Positions 7,631 through 16,097 of a stretch of 64,000 bases of DNA are shown piece after piece (positions within the stretch are counted from its first letter, which is position 1; the number at the start of each line of letters is the position of its first letter). The DNA is taken from assembly GCA_000720805.1 (NCBI GenBank), contig JODI01000033.1, forward strand, positions 29,432 through 93,431. Reading direction: 5' to 3'. The DNA is from Streptomyces violaceoruber (lineage in GTDB: Bacteria; Actinomycetota; Actinomycetes; Streptomycetales; Streptomycetaceae). The translations under genes were made by a program, and so were the position numbers. Under the pieces are notes generated by a model, which was given only the letters and a program-made list of their open reading frames with translations, was not told the origin of the DNA and did no database searches.

Positions 7631-8332
7631 TCAGGAGTCGTCCGTCTCCGACGCCGGGTCGGGCGACGCCGGGTGGAAACCCCATTCGGCGGCCTTGGCG
7701 ACCGCCTCCAGCTGGGAGCGCGCCTGAAGTTTCTCCAGGATGCCGCGCACGTGGGTGCGTACGGTGGCGTAGCTGATGGTCAGCCGGTCGGCGATGGCCC
7801 GGTTGTCGAGGCCGTGGGACATGAGGGCGAGGATCTCCTCTTCCCGGGCGGTGAGGCTCTGAAGTCGTTCCGTCTGCTGGGCGGTGAGGCGGGTGCTCTC
7901 GCGGTGGCGGGCGAGGACCTCCATCAGGGTGCGTGCGGGAATGAGGGTCTCGCCCGCGTCCGCGGCGCGGATCGCCGCGGCGATCTCGTCACCTCCGGCC
8001 GACTTGAGCAGGTATCCGCTGGCGCCCGCCTCGACCGCGGCGAGCAGGGCGGCGTCGCTGGTGTCGGCGCTGAGGAAGACGACCACCACGTCGGGGTCCT
8101 CCTCCCGGATGCGGGCCGCGGCATCGGCGCCGGTGCCGTCGGGCAGCCGGTAGTCGATGAGAGCCACCTTCGGGGACAGCTCGACCGTCATCGGGACGAC
8201 TTCGGCGACCGAGTCGGCCCAGCCGACCACGGTCAGGTCGTCGTACTCGTCCAGCAGGGCCCACAGTCCTTCGGCGACGGCGCGGTGGTCCTCGACGAGC
8301 AGCACCTTGATGAGATCGGAGTCGCTCTTCAT
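7631..8332 (-). CDS. NarL/LuxR-family response regulator
   Basis: A 233-residue response regulator. The receiver domain spans about residues 8-125 with the acidic pair in 'LLVEDHRAV', the phospho-acceptor D60 in 'ALIDYRLPDG', and Lys in 'GYLLKSAGG'. The C-terminal LuxR HTH is at about 165-225 ('LTAREEEILALMSHGLDNR', 'TVRTHVRGIL'). Its start overlaps the stop of the kinase gene by ATGA, so they are a cognate pair. It ends the long minus-strand series of glycosyltransferase and signalling genes. Confidence 0.93.
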   Translation of the reverse strand: MKSDSDLIKVLLVEDHRAVAEGLWALLDEYDDLTVVGWADSVAEVVPMTVELSPKVALIDYRLPDGTGADAAARIREEDPDVVVVFLSADTSDAALLAAVEAGASGYLLKSAGGDEIAAAIRAADAGETLIPARTLMEVLARHRESTRLTAQQTERLQSLTAREEEILALMSHGLDNRAIADRLTISYATVRTHVRGILEKLQARSQLEAVAKAAEWGFHPASPDPASETDDS

Positions 8333-10227
8333 GTCCCGGTGTCTTTCGATGCGGCCGCCGCACCGTTGTCCTCCGTCCCGGAGTCCGTGAGCGGCACCCA
8401 GAACTCGACAGTGGTGCCGGCGCCCGGTGCGCTCTCCACGCGGCTCCAGCCTCCGGCTATCTGTGCGCGTTCGTGGATGAGGGTGAGGCCGAGGTGGCCC
8501 GGGCGGGACTCCACTTCGAAGGGGTCGTACCCCACTCCGTCGTCGACGATCCGCATCAGACAGCCGTCGTCCACGCCCAGCAGTTGCACACGGACCATCT
8601 TGGCCCGGGCGTGCTTGCGCACGTTGATCAGGACTTCCTGCGCGGTCCGGTAGACGACCACCATGGTCTCGACCGGGAGGGTCTTGTCCAGGTGGTCCTC
8701 GAATTTGTAGGACGTGCCGGTGTCGGCGTGCATGCGGTCGAGGAAGGTCTGCAGGGCGGTGGCCAGGCTGCCGTGCTCCAGGCTGGAGGGCCGCAGGTCG
8801 AAGATGAGCTGGCGCAGGCGGCTGAGCGAGAGTTTGAGGGTCTCGTCCAGCTTGTCCATCACCAGTACGTCCTGGGGGTCCGTCAGTCGTCTGCGAAGCT
8901 GCTGGAGGCGCAGCCCCGCGGCGGTGATGACCTGAATGGTGTCGTCGTGGATGTCGGCCGCGATGCGCCTGCGCTCCTCCTCCTGCGCGTGGATGAGATG
9001 GCTGAGCAGCGCCTGCCGGTCACGGTCGGTTCCCTCCAGAAGTTCCAGGCTGCGTTCCAGGACGAACTGGGCGCGCTGGACCTCGGTGATGTCGCGGACC
9101 GTCACGACGGCGAACGCGCCCTCGGAGGTCTGCAGCGGGCTGACGCTCACGTCCGCCGGGAACTGCTTGGTGTCCTGACGCCGGCCTACCAACTCCACAC
9201 TGTGTCCGACCGGTTCCTGCCGTGGCTCGGCCCAGTCCCGCAGCGAGACGGTCAGCGGCTGGTCGGGCATCAGCGTCTCGACGCGCATGCCCAGCAACTG
9301 CTCCCGGCCGTAGCCGAACAGCGTCTCGGTGCGGGGGCTGGCCTGACGGATGCGGCCCTCGGCGTCCACGATCATCATGGCGTCCGGGGAGGACTCGACG
9401 TACTGGCGCAGCCGGTCACCGGAGGAGCCCGCCTCGCTCACGTCCGTCACGTAGACCACGTACCGTGAACGGCCGCCCCGCAGCCGGCCGCCGCCGACCC
9501 TGGCGGGGAACTCCGAGCCGTCCCGGCGCAGAGCCGGTGTCGTCGGCGCGGGGACGATCTGCTGTCCGATCGCCGCTTCGACGCCGGGGAGTTCGGGCAG
9601 CAGGTCGCCGAGCCGCTTGCCGCGCAGTTCGGCGGTGCTGTAGCCGAACATCCGCCTGGCCTGGGCGTTGGCGAGTTCGACACGGTCATGGGCCTCGGTG
9701 ACGAGCACGCCGCAAGGGGCCTGTTCCAGCACGTCCAGGCACGCCTTCTCCTCGATGCGCACGGTCGGGCCTCGCGCGCCCGGGGCCGGCGGCCGCACGG
9801 CTCGCCGCAGCGGCTCAAGGCAGGCTTCGGCGAGTTCGGCCGCCATGCTGAACTGGCCACGGGCGGCACGGGTGATCGCTTCCAGGATCTCCTCCGCCGG
9901 CGCGCCCTTGACGAGATAGCCGACGGCGCCGGCCGCGAGCACGTCCGTCACCGTCTCGCGGTCGGCGTATGCGGACAGGGCCAGAATCCGGGTCTCCGGG
10001 GCTCGTTCACGGAGGGTGCGTACGGTGCCGGAGGCGTCGCCGTGGGGCATCTGCACGTCCAGGACCAGGACCCTGGGGCGTGCCTGGCTCGCCACGGACA
10101 CGGTCTGTGCGTGGTCGGCGGCGAGGCCCACCAGCTCGAAGGCCGGGTGCGACTCGACCAGGTCGGCAAGCGCCTCGCGAACCTCGGCGTCGTTGTCGGC
10201 CACCATGACGGGGATGCGGTGGTTCAT
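8329..10227 (-). CDS. Hybrid sensor: REC-PAS-PAS-histidine kinase
   Basis: A 632-residue soluble kinase. Residues 1-125 are a receiver domain with D57 in 'VLVLDVQMPHG'. Two PAS domains follow (about 165-270 and 280-395). The HisKA_3 helix has its phospho-histidine in 'RRIAADIHDDTIQVITAAG', and the C-terminal HATPase has an N-box and 'DDGVGYD' G-box. A receiver at the N-terminus of a NarL-type kinase suggests input from another kinase or phosphorelay. I start at the ATG at 10227, which overlaps the upstream stop by ATGA; the open frame continues upstream by chance. There is no transmembrane segment, so the signal is intracellular. Confidence 0.93.
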   Translation of the reverse strand: MNHRIPVMVADNDAEVREALADLVESHPAFELVGLAADHAQTVSVASQARPRVLVLDVQMPHGDASGTVRTLRERAPETRILALSAYADRETVTDVLAAGAVGYLVKGAPAEEILEAITRAARGQFSMAAELAEACLEPLRRAVRPPAPGARGPTVRIEEKACLDVLEQAPCGVLVTEAHDRVELANAQARRMFGYSTAELRGKRLGDLLPELPGVEAAIGQQIVPAPTTPALRRDGSEFPARVGGGRLRGGRSRYVVYVTDVSEAGSSGDRLRQYVESSPDAMMIVDAEGRIRQASPRTETLFGYGREQLLGMRVETLMPDQPLTVSLRDWAEPRQEPVGHSVELVGRRQDTKQFPADVSVSPLQTSEGAFAVVTVRDITEVQRAQFVLERSLELLEGTDRDRQALLSHLIHAQEEERRRIAADIHDDTIQVITAAGLRLQQLRRRLTDPQDVLVMDKLDETLKLSLSRLRQLIFDLRPSSLEHGSLATALQTFLDRMHADTGTSYKFEDHLDKTLPVETMVVVYRTAQEVLINVRKHARAKMVRVQLLGVDDGCLMRIVDDGVGYDPFEVESRPGHLGLTLIHERAQIAGGWSRVESAPGAGTTVEFWVPLTDSGTEDNGAAAASKDTGT

Positions 10228-10661
10228 GGCTGTCCGCTCCGTCCGAGCACGGCATTCGGCAGGTGGCGGGTGCCGAGCTCGTCGCGTCGGCAGATCCCCA
10301 GGGACGGCATGACGGCGGCGACCGGGGCGATCAGCGTGTCGTAGTGGCCTCCGATCCGGTCGCAGACGGCGATCGCCATCACCGCGTCCCACACCGCCGC
10401 CCAGAACGCCCAGTCGTGCCGGTGGTAGCTCTGGGCGGTGTCCAGGGCCGCCCGGCGGGCCACCGAAGCGGCCACGAGGATGCGGTAGCGCTCCTCGTCG
10501 GTGGTGGTGCGCCGGACCTCCGCCCATGCCTCGGCACGGGTCTGACTGGAGGTCTGACGCCACAGGCCGGCCACCCGGTCGATCTCCTGCGGCGACAAAT
10601 CCTCGATGTGGGTGAGGAACTGCAGGACCCGTCGGCTGTTGGGCCCGAAGACGACGCTCAT
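10224..10661 (-). CDS. Hypothetical protein linked to a hybrid kinase
   Basis: A 145-residue soluble, mostly helical protein I do not recognise. 'MSVVFGPNSRRVLQFL' begins the chain, and a central 'SYHRHDWAFWAAVWDAVMAIAV' region is rich in aromatic and His residues. It overlaps the kinase start by ATGA, so translation is probably coupled. A regulatory or sensory partner of the kinase is possible, but only context supports this. Confidence 0.75.
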   Translation of the reverse strand: MSVVFGPNSRRVLQFLTHIEDLSPQEIDRVAGLWRQTSSQTRAEAWAEVRRTTTDEERYRILVAASVARRAALDTAQSYHRHDWAFWAAVWDAVMAIAVCDRIGGHYDTLIAPVAAVMPSLGICRRDELGTRHLPNAVLGRSGQP

Positions 10662-10726
10662 GGTGTTCTCCTCACATGGTCCGCCGCTCAGCGGCTGCGG
10701 ACCGCTCGTCCGTTCCGGCGCCCGGC

Positions 10727-12283
10727 CTACTGGCCTTGGTCCTGCTGGCCCTGGTCCTGCTGGCCCTGGTCCTGGCCCTGGTCCTGCTGGCCCTGGTCCT
10801 GGCCCTGGTCCTGTTGACCCTGACCCTGGCCCTGGCCCTGGCCCTGCCCTTGATCCTGCTGGCCCTGCTTCTGGCTGGCGTTGACGGCGGCCTTCGCTGT
10901 GCCTCCGCTCTTGCTGCCGACCAGTTTGAAGCTCACGCCTCCCTCGTCCGCCGGGGTGATCTTGTAGGAGCCGACGGCCTTCGCAGCGCCCTTGTCGTCG
11001 ACCTGGAAGGTGGCGAGCTTCTTCTCGTCGCCGTTCTGGCCGCCTCCGTAGAGAGTCACGGTCTCCTTCGGGGCGAAGCCGGAGACGTAGAAGCTCACTG
11101 CCGTACCGGCCTTGCCCGTGTACGTGCTCGGCTCGGCGGCCGGCGTGTACGGCATCACCTGGAAGCCCGAGCGGACCACCGCCCGCGTCCGGTCGCCGAT
11201 CGCCGTGACGCTCTGACGGCCCTCCAGGCCGAACGGCACGGCGAAGGCCACGGATCCGACCTTGCCGTTCGCGTCGGCGTTGGCGGTGAAGGCCGGGATA
11301 CCGCCGGCGCTGTTGATGTAGAAGAGGACGCGCTCGTTGGGGGCGAACCCGGAGGCGGACACGGTGATCTGCCGCCCGGATTTCAGGGCGTACGGCGACG
11401 ACTTGAGCGAGGGGTACAGGCCCAGGACCTGGAACGGGGCAGTGGCCGTGGTCTTGCTCTTCTCACCGACCAGGATCAGTGTGCCGACGCCGGTCGGGGC
11501 GACACCGACCTTGATGTCCGCGCGGCCGATGCCTCCGGAGCCGTCGGCGGTCAGGACGGCGTCGGGAGTGCCGCCGGCGCGGCCCCAGTACACCTTGATC
11601 CGCTCCCCGGCTCGGAAGCCCCGTACATTCAGGGACACCGAGTCCCCGGGCTTGCCCACCGTTTTGCTGATCTTCACGGCGCCGACCACACCGCCCGCGA
11701 CGAGCTGAGCCTGGGCCACGTTGTCGGCGTCGCGCTGCTGCGCGACCAGCGTGGCGCCTTTGCTGACGCTGTCGGGCACGGTGATCTGTGTGTTGAGCGA
11801 CCCGGTCCTGTCGGCCTTCGCCGAAGCGAGGTTCTTGCCCTGGCTCTGCTTCGCCGATGTCTTCAGCAGCAGGTCCACGGTGGATCTGGCGTCGAAGCCG
11901 GCGCCCTGGATCGTGGCCTTGCCGCCGGGGGTGACCAGGCCGGGATTGACCACGATGATCGGCCCGGCCTGCCGGGGGATCTTCTGGCCGCGCAGTTCGA
12001 CCGTTTTCGGCTTCCGAGTGGGCGTCCTGACCTCTGAGGGCGCGTCCTTCTGCCCGGGCTTGCCGCCGGTGGTGTTGAGCGCGCCGCCGAAACCCCCGCT
12101 CTTCGCGATGACCTGGACGAGCGAGCCCACGACCACCAAGGCGATGGCGAGCCACAGGACCTTCTTCCAGGTGAACCGCCCCTTCTTTCCCCCGGTTCCT
12201 CCGGTTCCCCCGGCGTCTCCTGGGGACGGCTGTTCGGCCTTCTCGGGTATGTCCCTTTCCCTGTCCTCGGGGTTCTCAGGCAT
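10727..12283 (-). CDS. Membrane-anchored IPT/Ig-like repeat protein with Gln-rich tail
   Basis: A 518-residue protein with an acidic, Gly-rich cytoplasmic head (1-40), one membrane segment at about 45-62 ('VLWLAIALVVVGSLVQVIA'), then an extracytoplasmic part of four repeats of roughly 95 residues. Each repeat has a 'G..V.V.G.GF.P.E.V.LY' pattern, as in IPT/TIG-type Ig folds. The last 40 or so residues are almost only Gly, Gln and Asp. I start at the ATG at 12283, 8 bases after GAGGAGG; a GTG at 12292 sits on that ribosome site. It follows the GT39-type gene by 24 bases, so it probably acts in the same surface process, perhaps binding glycan or scaffolding. Confidence 0.8.
   Translation of the reverse strand: MPENPEDRERDIPEKAEQPSPGDAGGTGGTGGKKGRFTWKKVLWLAIALVVVGSLVQVIAKSGGFGGALNTTGGKPGQKDAPSEVRTPTRKPKTVELRGQKIPRQAGPIIVVNPGLVTPGGKATIQGAGFDARSTVDLLLKTSAKQSQGKNLASAKADRTGSLNTQITVPDSVSKGATLVAQQRDADNVAQAQLVAGGVVGAVKISKTVGKPGDSVSLNVRGFRAGERIKVYWGRAGGTPDAVLTADGSGGIGRADIKVGVAPTGVGTLILVGEKSKTTATAPFQVLGLYPSLKSSPYALKSGRQITVSASGFAPNERVLFYINSAGGIPAFTANADANGKVGSVAFAVPFGLEGRQSVTAIGDRTRAVVRSGFQVMPYTPAAEPSTYTGKAGTAVSFYVSGFAPKETVTLYGGGQNGDEKKLATFQVDDKGAAKAVGSYKITPADEGGVSFKLVGSKSGGTAKAAVNASQKQGQQDQGQGQGQGQGQGQQDQGQDQGQQDQGQDQGQQDQGQQDQGQ
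10730..10872. repeat. Repeats encoding the Gly-Gln-Asp tail
   Basis: An irregular array of CTGGCCCTGGTC / CTGGTCCTG-type units, encoding repeats of GQQDQGQ and GQGQ on the minus strand. Six- and nine-base sub-units alternate, so copy number is likely to vary between strains and to be prone to assembly error. Confidence 0.85.
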
Positions 12284-12307
12284 GTCGGTCACCTCCTCGG
12301 CCCGGCA

Positions 12308-13981
12308 CTAACCGACCCGGTAGATCTGCAGCTTGATGTCGCCCTGACTGGTCTCCCAGACCTTCTGCGAGTTCCTCAGCGCGGTCAGGATCCAGTTCTC
12401 GCGGCCGTCGCCGTTGTTTCCGTCGATGGACTGCCGCATCTTGTTGGACATGATGATGTAGTCGACGTTCTGCCATCTCCTGGCGAAGAGCTTGTCGCGC
12501 ACGTCGGGGTCGGACGATGCGTTCCAGTGGGAATGCGCGGACGGGTAGAAGGGGGGAACGTCGTGGAGTTCGCTCCACAGGTCGTCGTCCATGATGATCC
12601 GCGCGTTCGACGGGACGTTCTTCCTTATCCAGGCGATCTGTCGCTCCTGCATGCGGGTCAGGTTCAGCTTCGGCTGGTACTGGTCCGCGATCGCGACGCG
12701 CCCCTCGTCGTTGACCGTCATGAGGTAGTCGGTGGCCGGCAGGAGCAGCAGGAGGGCCCCGGCCACGGCGGCCAGCGCGATCCGCAGCCGGGGGCGCAGC
12801 CGCGTGAGCAGCCGGTTCGTCACCATGCCGGTGGTCATCGCGAACAGGGGGATCAGGGGGGTGACGTAGAAGTCCAGCAGGACACTGCCGCGCACCAGGT
12901 AGAAGGCGTAGGCGAGGCCGAGCGTGCCGATGACCAGGAAGCCGAGGTTCCGTTGCCGGTCCCTGAAGCCCCAGTACAGGGCGGCCGACATGGTGAGCAG
13001 GCCGGCGAGCAGAAACAGCCCGTCCCGGGGGATCCAGCTGCCGTAGAGGAGCCCGCCCGGGCTGAGCAGGGACCCTTGGCTGCGGTGGAGCTGCCACCAC
13101 AGGGTGTAGAGCAGCGACACGTGGTCGGCCGGCGGCTTCTTCAGGTCGAAGTCGAGCCCAGTGGGCACGAGTTCGTTCTTCAGCAGCGCGTACAGGACAT
13201 ACGTGCCCACCGCGATGATCACAGCGAGCGGCCACAACGACGTGGCGAACCGGCGCTGGGCGGAACCCCGGACCCTGCGGTGCAGGAGGTACAGCAGGCT
13301 GGGGATGAAGAAGACCGCGTTCTCCTTGGTGATCAGGGCGACCCCCAGCACGGCCCCGGCGCCCAGAGCATGACGGATCCTCAGGTCGCGGCAGAGCAGC
13401 AGGAACAGGCTCAGCAGCACCCAGAACATCATGAGGTTGTCCAGCAGGACCTGCCGCTGGTAGTAGATGGCGAGCGGCGAGAAGTTGTAGAAGAAGGCGG
13501 CCACGGAGGCGGCGAGCACGCTGCCGGACAGTCGCCGGACGATCTCGAAGACCAGGACCACGCTGACGAGGTGGACCATCAGCATCAGGAACCGACCGGT
13601 GTTGATCGCGTTGCCGAACGTCTCGAACTGGTTCGGCAACGGGAAGGCCCAGCCGGCGAGCTGGATCCAGCCGCCGGGCGCGTGGTCGTAGTCGTAGGTG
13701 TACGGCGACAGCCGTGTCTGCCTCACCAGCGACCAAGCCCGCTGCATGTAGATGCCCTCGTCGGTGAGGTACAGCGGGTACTGGAACAGGTGCCAGCCGT
13801 GGGTGGCGAGCCCGGTGAGCACGGCGGCGCCCAGGGCGATCCGCCCGCGGGGTCCCAGTCGGGGGAACCTGCCCTCCGTGATGGCCGGTTGCGGGTTTCG
13901 CCCGGGCGTGGGGCTGTGTCCGCTCTCCGCGGGATCCCCGTCCTGGATGACGACCAGTTGCGGTCTCGTCTCACGCGGCAT
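12308..13981 (-). CDS. GT39/ArnT-type membrane glycosyltransferase
   Basis: A 557-residue polytopic protein of the dolichyl/undecaprenyl-phosphate sugar glycosyltransferase (PMT_2) superfamily. After a short cytoplasmic head and the first membrane helix, the loop 'LYLTDEGIYMQRAW' carries the acidic Asp-Glu pair expected for lipid-phosphate-sugar donors. About ten further hydrophobic helices follow, then a C-terminal domain of about 120 residues outside the membrane. Its start overlaps the GT2 stop by 11 bases. It would transfer a sugar from a lipid carrier, probably made by the adjacent GT2, to an acceptor on the outer face. Confidence 0.85.
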   Translation of the reverse strand: MPRETRPQLVVIQDGDPAESGHSPTPGRNPQPAITEGRFPRLGPRGRIALGAAVLTGLATHGWHLFQYPLYLTDEGIYMQRAWSLVRQTRLSPYTYDYDHAPGGWIQLAGWAFPLPNQFETFGNAINTGRFLMLMVHLVSVVLVFEIVRRLSGSVLAASVAAFFYNFSPLAIYYQRQVLLDNLMMFWVLLSLFLLLCRDLRIRHALGAGAVLGVALITKENAVFFIPSLLYLLHRRVRGSAQRRFATSLWPLAVIIAVGTYVLYALLKNELVPTGLDFDLKKPPADHVSLLYTLWWQLHRSQGSLLSPGGLLYGSWIPRDGLFLLAGLLTMSAALYWGFRDRQRNLGFLVIGTLGLAYAFYLVRGSVLLDFYVTPLIPLFAMTTGMVTNRLLTRLRPRLRIALAAVAGALLLLLPATDYLMTVNDEGRVAIADQYQPKLNLTRMQERQIAWIRKNVPSNARIIMDDDLWSELHDVPPFYPSAHSHWNASSDPDVRDKLFARRWQNVDYIIMSNKMRQSIDGNNGDGRENWILTALRNSQKVWETSQGDIKLQIYRVG

Positions 13982-15266
13982 GGGAATTCGCCTCTGAAGT
14001 CTCGGTCCGGTGGGCGCCTACGTGTTGGGTCTTCTCCCAGTTGTGCTGACCGGTCAGCTGACGCCGCATGGCGCGTACCGCGGCGTAGGCGAGCACGAGC
14101 TGGTACGGGTACCAGGCGATGGCCATTTTCAGGACGGCCTTCGGGCTGGCCTCCAGGCCGTGGGCGTCGGTGAACTCGTACAGGCCGACCGCCTGGGTCA
14201 CGAAGTGGGCCATGAGCATCAGCACGGGCAGCCAGGAGACGAGTGCGACCAGCACCGGCACCCGCAGGAAGAACATCATGCCGAGGGAGAAGAGGAGGTA
14301 GAAGCCGAGCAGCGCCTGTCCGTGCGGGAAGGCCAGCACGTAGAAGGCGAGCCAGCGCTGCTTGCGGGTGGGCATCTGCTTCCAGGTGCCCTTGCTCAGG
14401 GTCTGCATGAACCCCTGGCTCCAGCGGGTTCGCTGCCGGACGAAGTGCCCGAGGGTCGGCGGTGTCTCCTCCTTGGTCACGTAGCGGTCGTCGTAGACCA
14501 CCCGCACCCGCTTCCCCGCGGCGGAGATCCTCAGGCCCAGGTCCGCGTCCTCGGTGAGGTTGTGGTCGTCCCAGCCGCCGAGGCGCACCAGCAACTCCCG
14601 TTGGAAGAACACGGTGTTGCCGCCGAGCGGGATGGATCCCCAACGCGCGTGGTAGTGCAGGCGGCTCTTGAACCAGAAGAAGTACTCCAGGACGTTCAGT
14701 GCGGAGTACCAGGTGGACTGATAGTTCATCAGCTGCACGCCGGCCTGGACCACTTCGACCTCGTCCTGGATCATCACGGTGTTGACCAGGCCGAAGATCG
14801 CGGGATGGATGTCGTCCTCCGCGTCGAAGATGGTCACCACGTCGTGACTGGTCTCCGGCAGGGCGGCGTTGAGGCCGTGCGGCTTGTTGACGGGTGTGTC
14901 GTCGAAGACGACGACCTCGACGTTGCGCAGGCCCTCGTGGTCGAGTTCAGCGATCTTCTCCTCGGCCTTGGCGATCGTGCCGGTGTCGTCCGCCGAGCAG
15001 ATGACGAAGACCTCCAGCAGATCCGCCGGATAGTCGGCGCGCACCACCCGGTCGATGGTGGTCTGGATGACGTCCTCCTCGTGCCGGGCAGGCAGCAGCA
15101 CGCTGAAGGACAGCCTCGGCGCCAGGAACTCCTCCGGCCCCCGGGTCTCCTTCTCGGCGTCCGGCTGGTCCCAGGTGTAGAGCATCAGGTACAGGACGTG
15201 GGCCGACTGCACGGTGAGCAGGACGGAGACCAGGATCAGTCCGGTGTACAGAAGCAGGTTCATCAT
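13971..15266 (-). CDS. Family 2 glycosyltransferase with QxxRW motif
   Basis: A 431-residue membrane GT2. One helix at about 4-24, then the catalytic domain: 'SFSVLLPARHEED', the DxD-like 'TIFDAEDDIHP', 'EDADLGLRI' and 'FVRQRTRWSQGFMQ'. The last is the QxxRW motif of cellulose/chitin/hyaluronan-type synthases. Three to four helices close the protein. The start is the doublet ATG at 15266, which overlaps the GtrA stop by ATGA; the longer open frame upstream lacks support. A processive polysaccharide synthase is plausible; synthesis of a lipid-linked sugar is the alternative. Confidence 0.85.
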   Translation of the reverse strand: MMNLLLYTGLILVSVLLTVQSAHVLYLMLYTWDQPDAEKETRGPEEFLAPRLSFSVLLPARHEEDVIQTTIDRVVRADYPADLLEVFVICSADDTGTIAKAEEKIAELDHEGLRNVEVVVFDDTPVNKPHGLNAALPETSHDVVTIFDAEDDIHPAIFGLVNTVMIQDEVEVVQAGVQLMNYQSTWYSALNVLEYFFWFKSRLHYHARWGSIPLGGNTVFFQRELLVRLGGWDDHNLTEDADLGLRISAAGKRVRVVYDDRYVTKEETPPTLGHFVRQRTRWSQGFMQTLSKGTWKQMPTRKQRWLAFYVLAFPHGQALLGFYLLFSLGMMFFLRVPVLVALVSWLPVLMLMAHFVTQAVGLYEFTDAHGLEASPKAVLKMAIAWYPYQLVLAYAAVRAMRRQLTGQHNWEKTQHVGAHRTETSEANSHAA

Positions 15267-15760
15267 CGGCTGCTCCCTTGGGTCCCGCCCCACACCCAGA
15301 CCGCGCTGGAGGCGTAGTTGACCGCGAGGGCGGCGCCGATGGCCAGGAGATTCGCGGGCAACAGGTCGACTCCGCCGCGCACCAGGGCCCACAGGACCAG
15401 CACGTTGACCGCGAGACCGGCGAGCATGGACACGTTGAACTTCCCGAGCCGCCTCACCGACAGGACACGCATCCCGAAGGTCCACCGGTTGTTGAACACG
15501 TAGTTGTGGACGACGGCGAGTTCGACGGCCACCGCGGAGGCAGCGACGAGCGGCACCCCCAGCAGACGGTGAAGGACGTACAGAGCTGCCGTGTTCACGA
15601 CCGTGCCCGCACCGCCGACCACCGCGAACCGCAGCATGCGACGTGCGGCACGTCCTCTCGTCCGGCCGGCCGATGCCGGGGAATCGGGAGGAATCCGGGA
15701 GAGTTCAGCTTCTGGTCGCGGCTCGTCGGTGTGCACGGATGCCGTCCGGAAGTGGTGCAT
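15263..15760 (-). CDS. GtrA-family membrane protein
   Basis: A 165-residue four-helix membrane protein. 'LRFAVVGGAGTVVNTAALYVL' opens helix 1, and 'ELAVVHNYVFNNRWTF' is the family signature after helix 2; 'AVNYASSAVWVW' closes helix 4. GtrA-like proteins are thought to help move lipid-linked sugars across the membrane. The ATG at 15760 has GGAGGAGC before it, so I prefer it to the longer frame. First gene of the series GtrA, GT2, GT39, IPT protein; stop and next start overlap. Confidence 0.88.
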   Translation of the reverse strand: MHHFRTASVHTDEPRPEAELSRIPPDSPASAGRTRGRAARRMLRFAVVGGAGTVVNTAALYVLHRLLGVPLVAASAVAVELAVVHNYVFNNRWTFGMRVLSVRRLGKFNVSMLAGLAVNVLVLWALVRGGVDLLPANLLAIGAALAVNYASSAVWVWGGTQGSSR

Positions 15761-16097
15761 CGCGGCTCCTCCAAGCGAGAGAGCGTCCCCTTCCGCTTCG
15801 CGCGGCGGGACCTCGTGCACACCAGCCTGCGCTCAAAGGCAGACGCGAACATCACGTGAACGGGTGAGTGAGGGCCCCCCTTTCAGGGGGTCCTTTCGCA
15901 CCCCCATTTGGGGGAGAGGCACCTGAAAGCCTGTATGGCGGGCCATCGACCGACCCTCGCTCTCCCCCGAAGAGGGGAGTGACCTCTCACCCATCGGCGG
16001 GTGCTACGCCTGGCAGCGGCCATGGACGCTCAAGAGGTCGGGCCCCCGCCCAGGGAGGTCCCGCGTCGCATCCAGCCTCAGGGTAAGGGGCGTCACG
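15761..16097. other. Divergent promoter region with two C/G hairpins
   Basis: This 337-base gap separates the minus-strand glycan genes from the plus-strand subtilisin-like gene. Two short inverted repeats lie in it: CCCCC-TTTCA-GGGGG at 15876-15890 and CCCCC-ATTT-GGGGG at 15901-15914. They are 10 bases apart and too poor in following T to be clear terminators. No small gene was found. Confidence 0.55.

Noticed and set aside
8329..10563. Longer start for the hybrid kinase
   Set aside because: The extra 112 residues are a shadow of the hypothetical gene at 10224-10661; the receiver domain begins at the ATG at 10227.
15876..15914. Pair of C/G hairpins as a terminator or riboswitch
   Set aside because: Stems are only 5 bp each and no conserved riboswitch core is visible.
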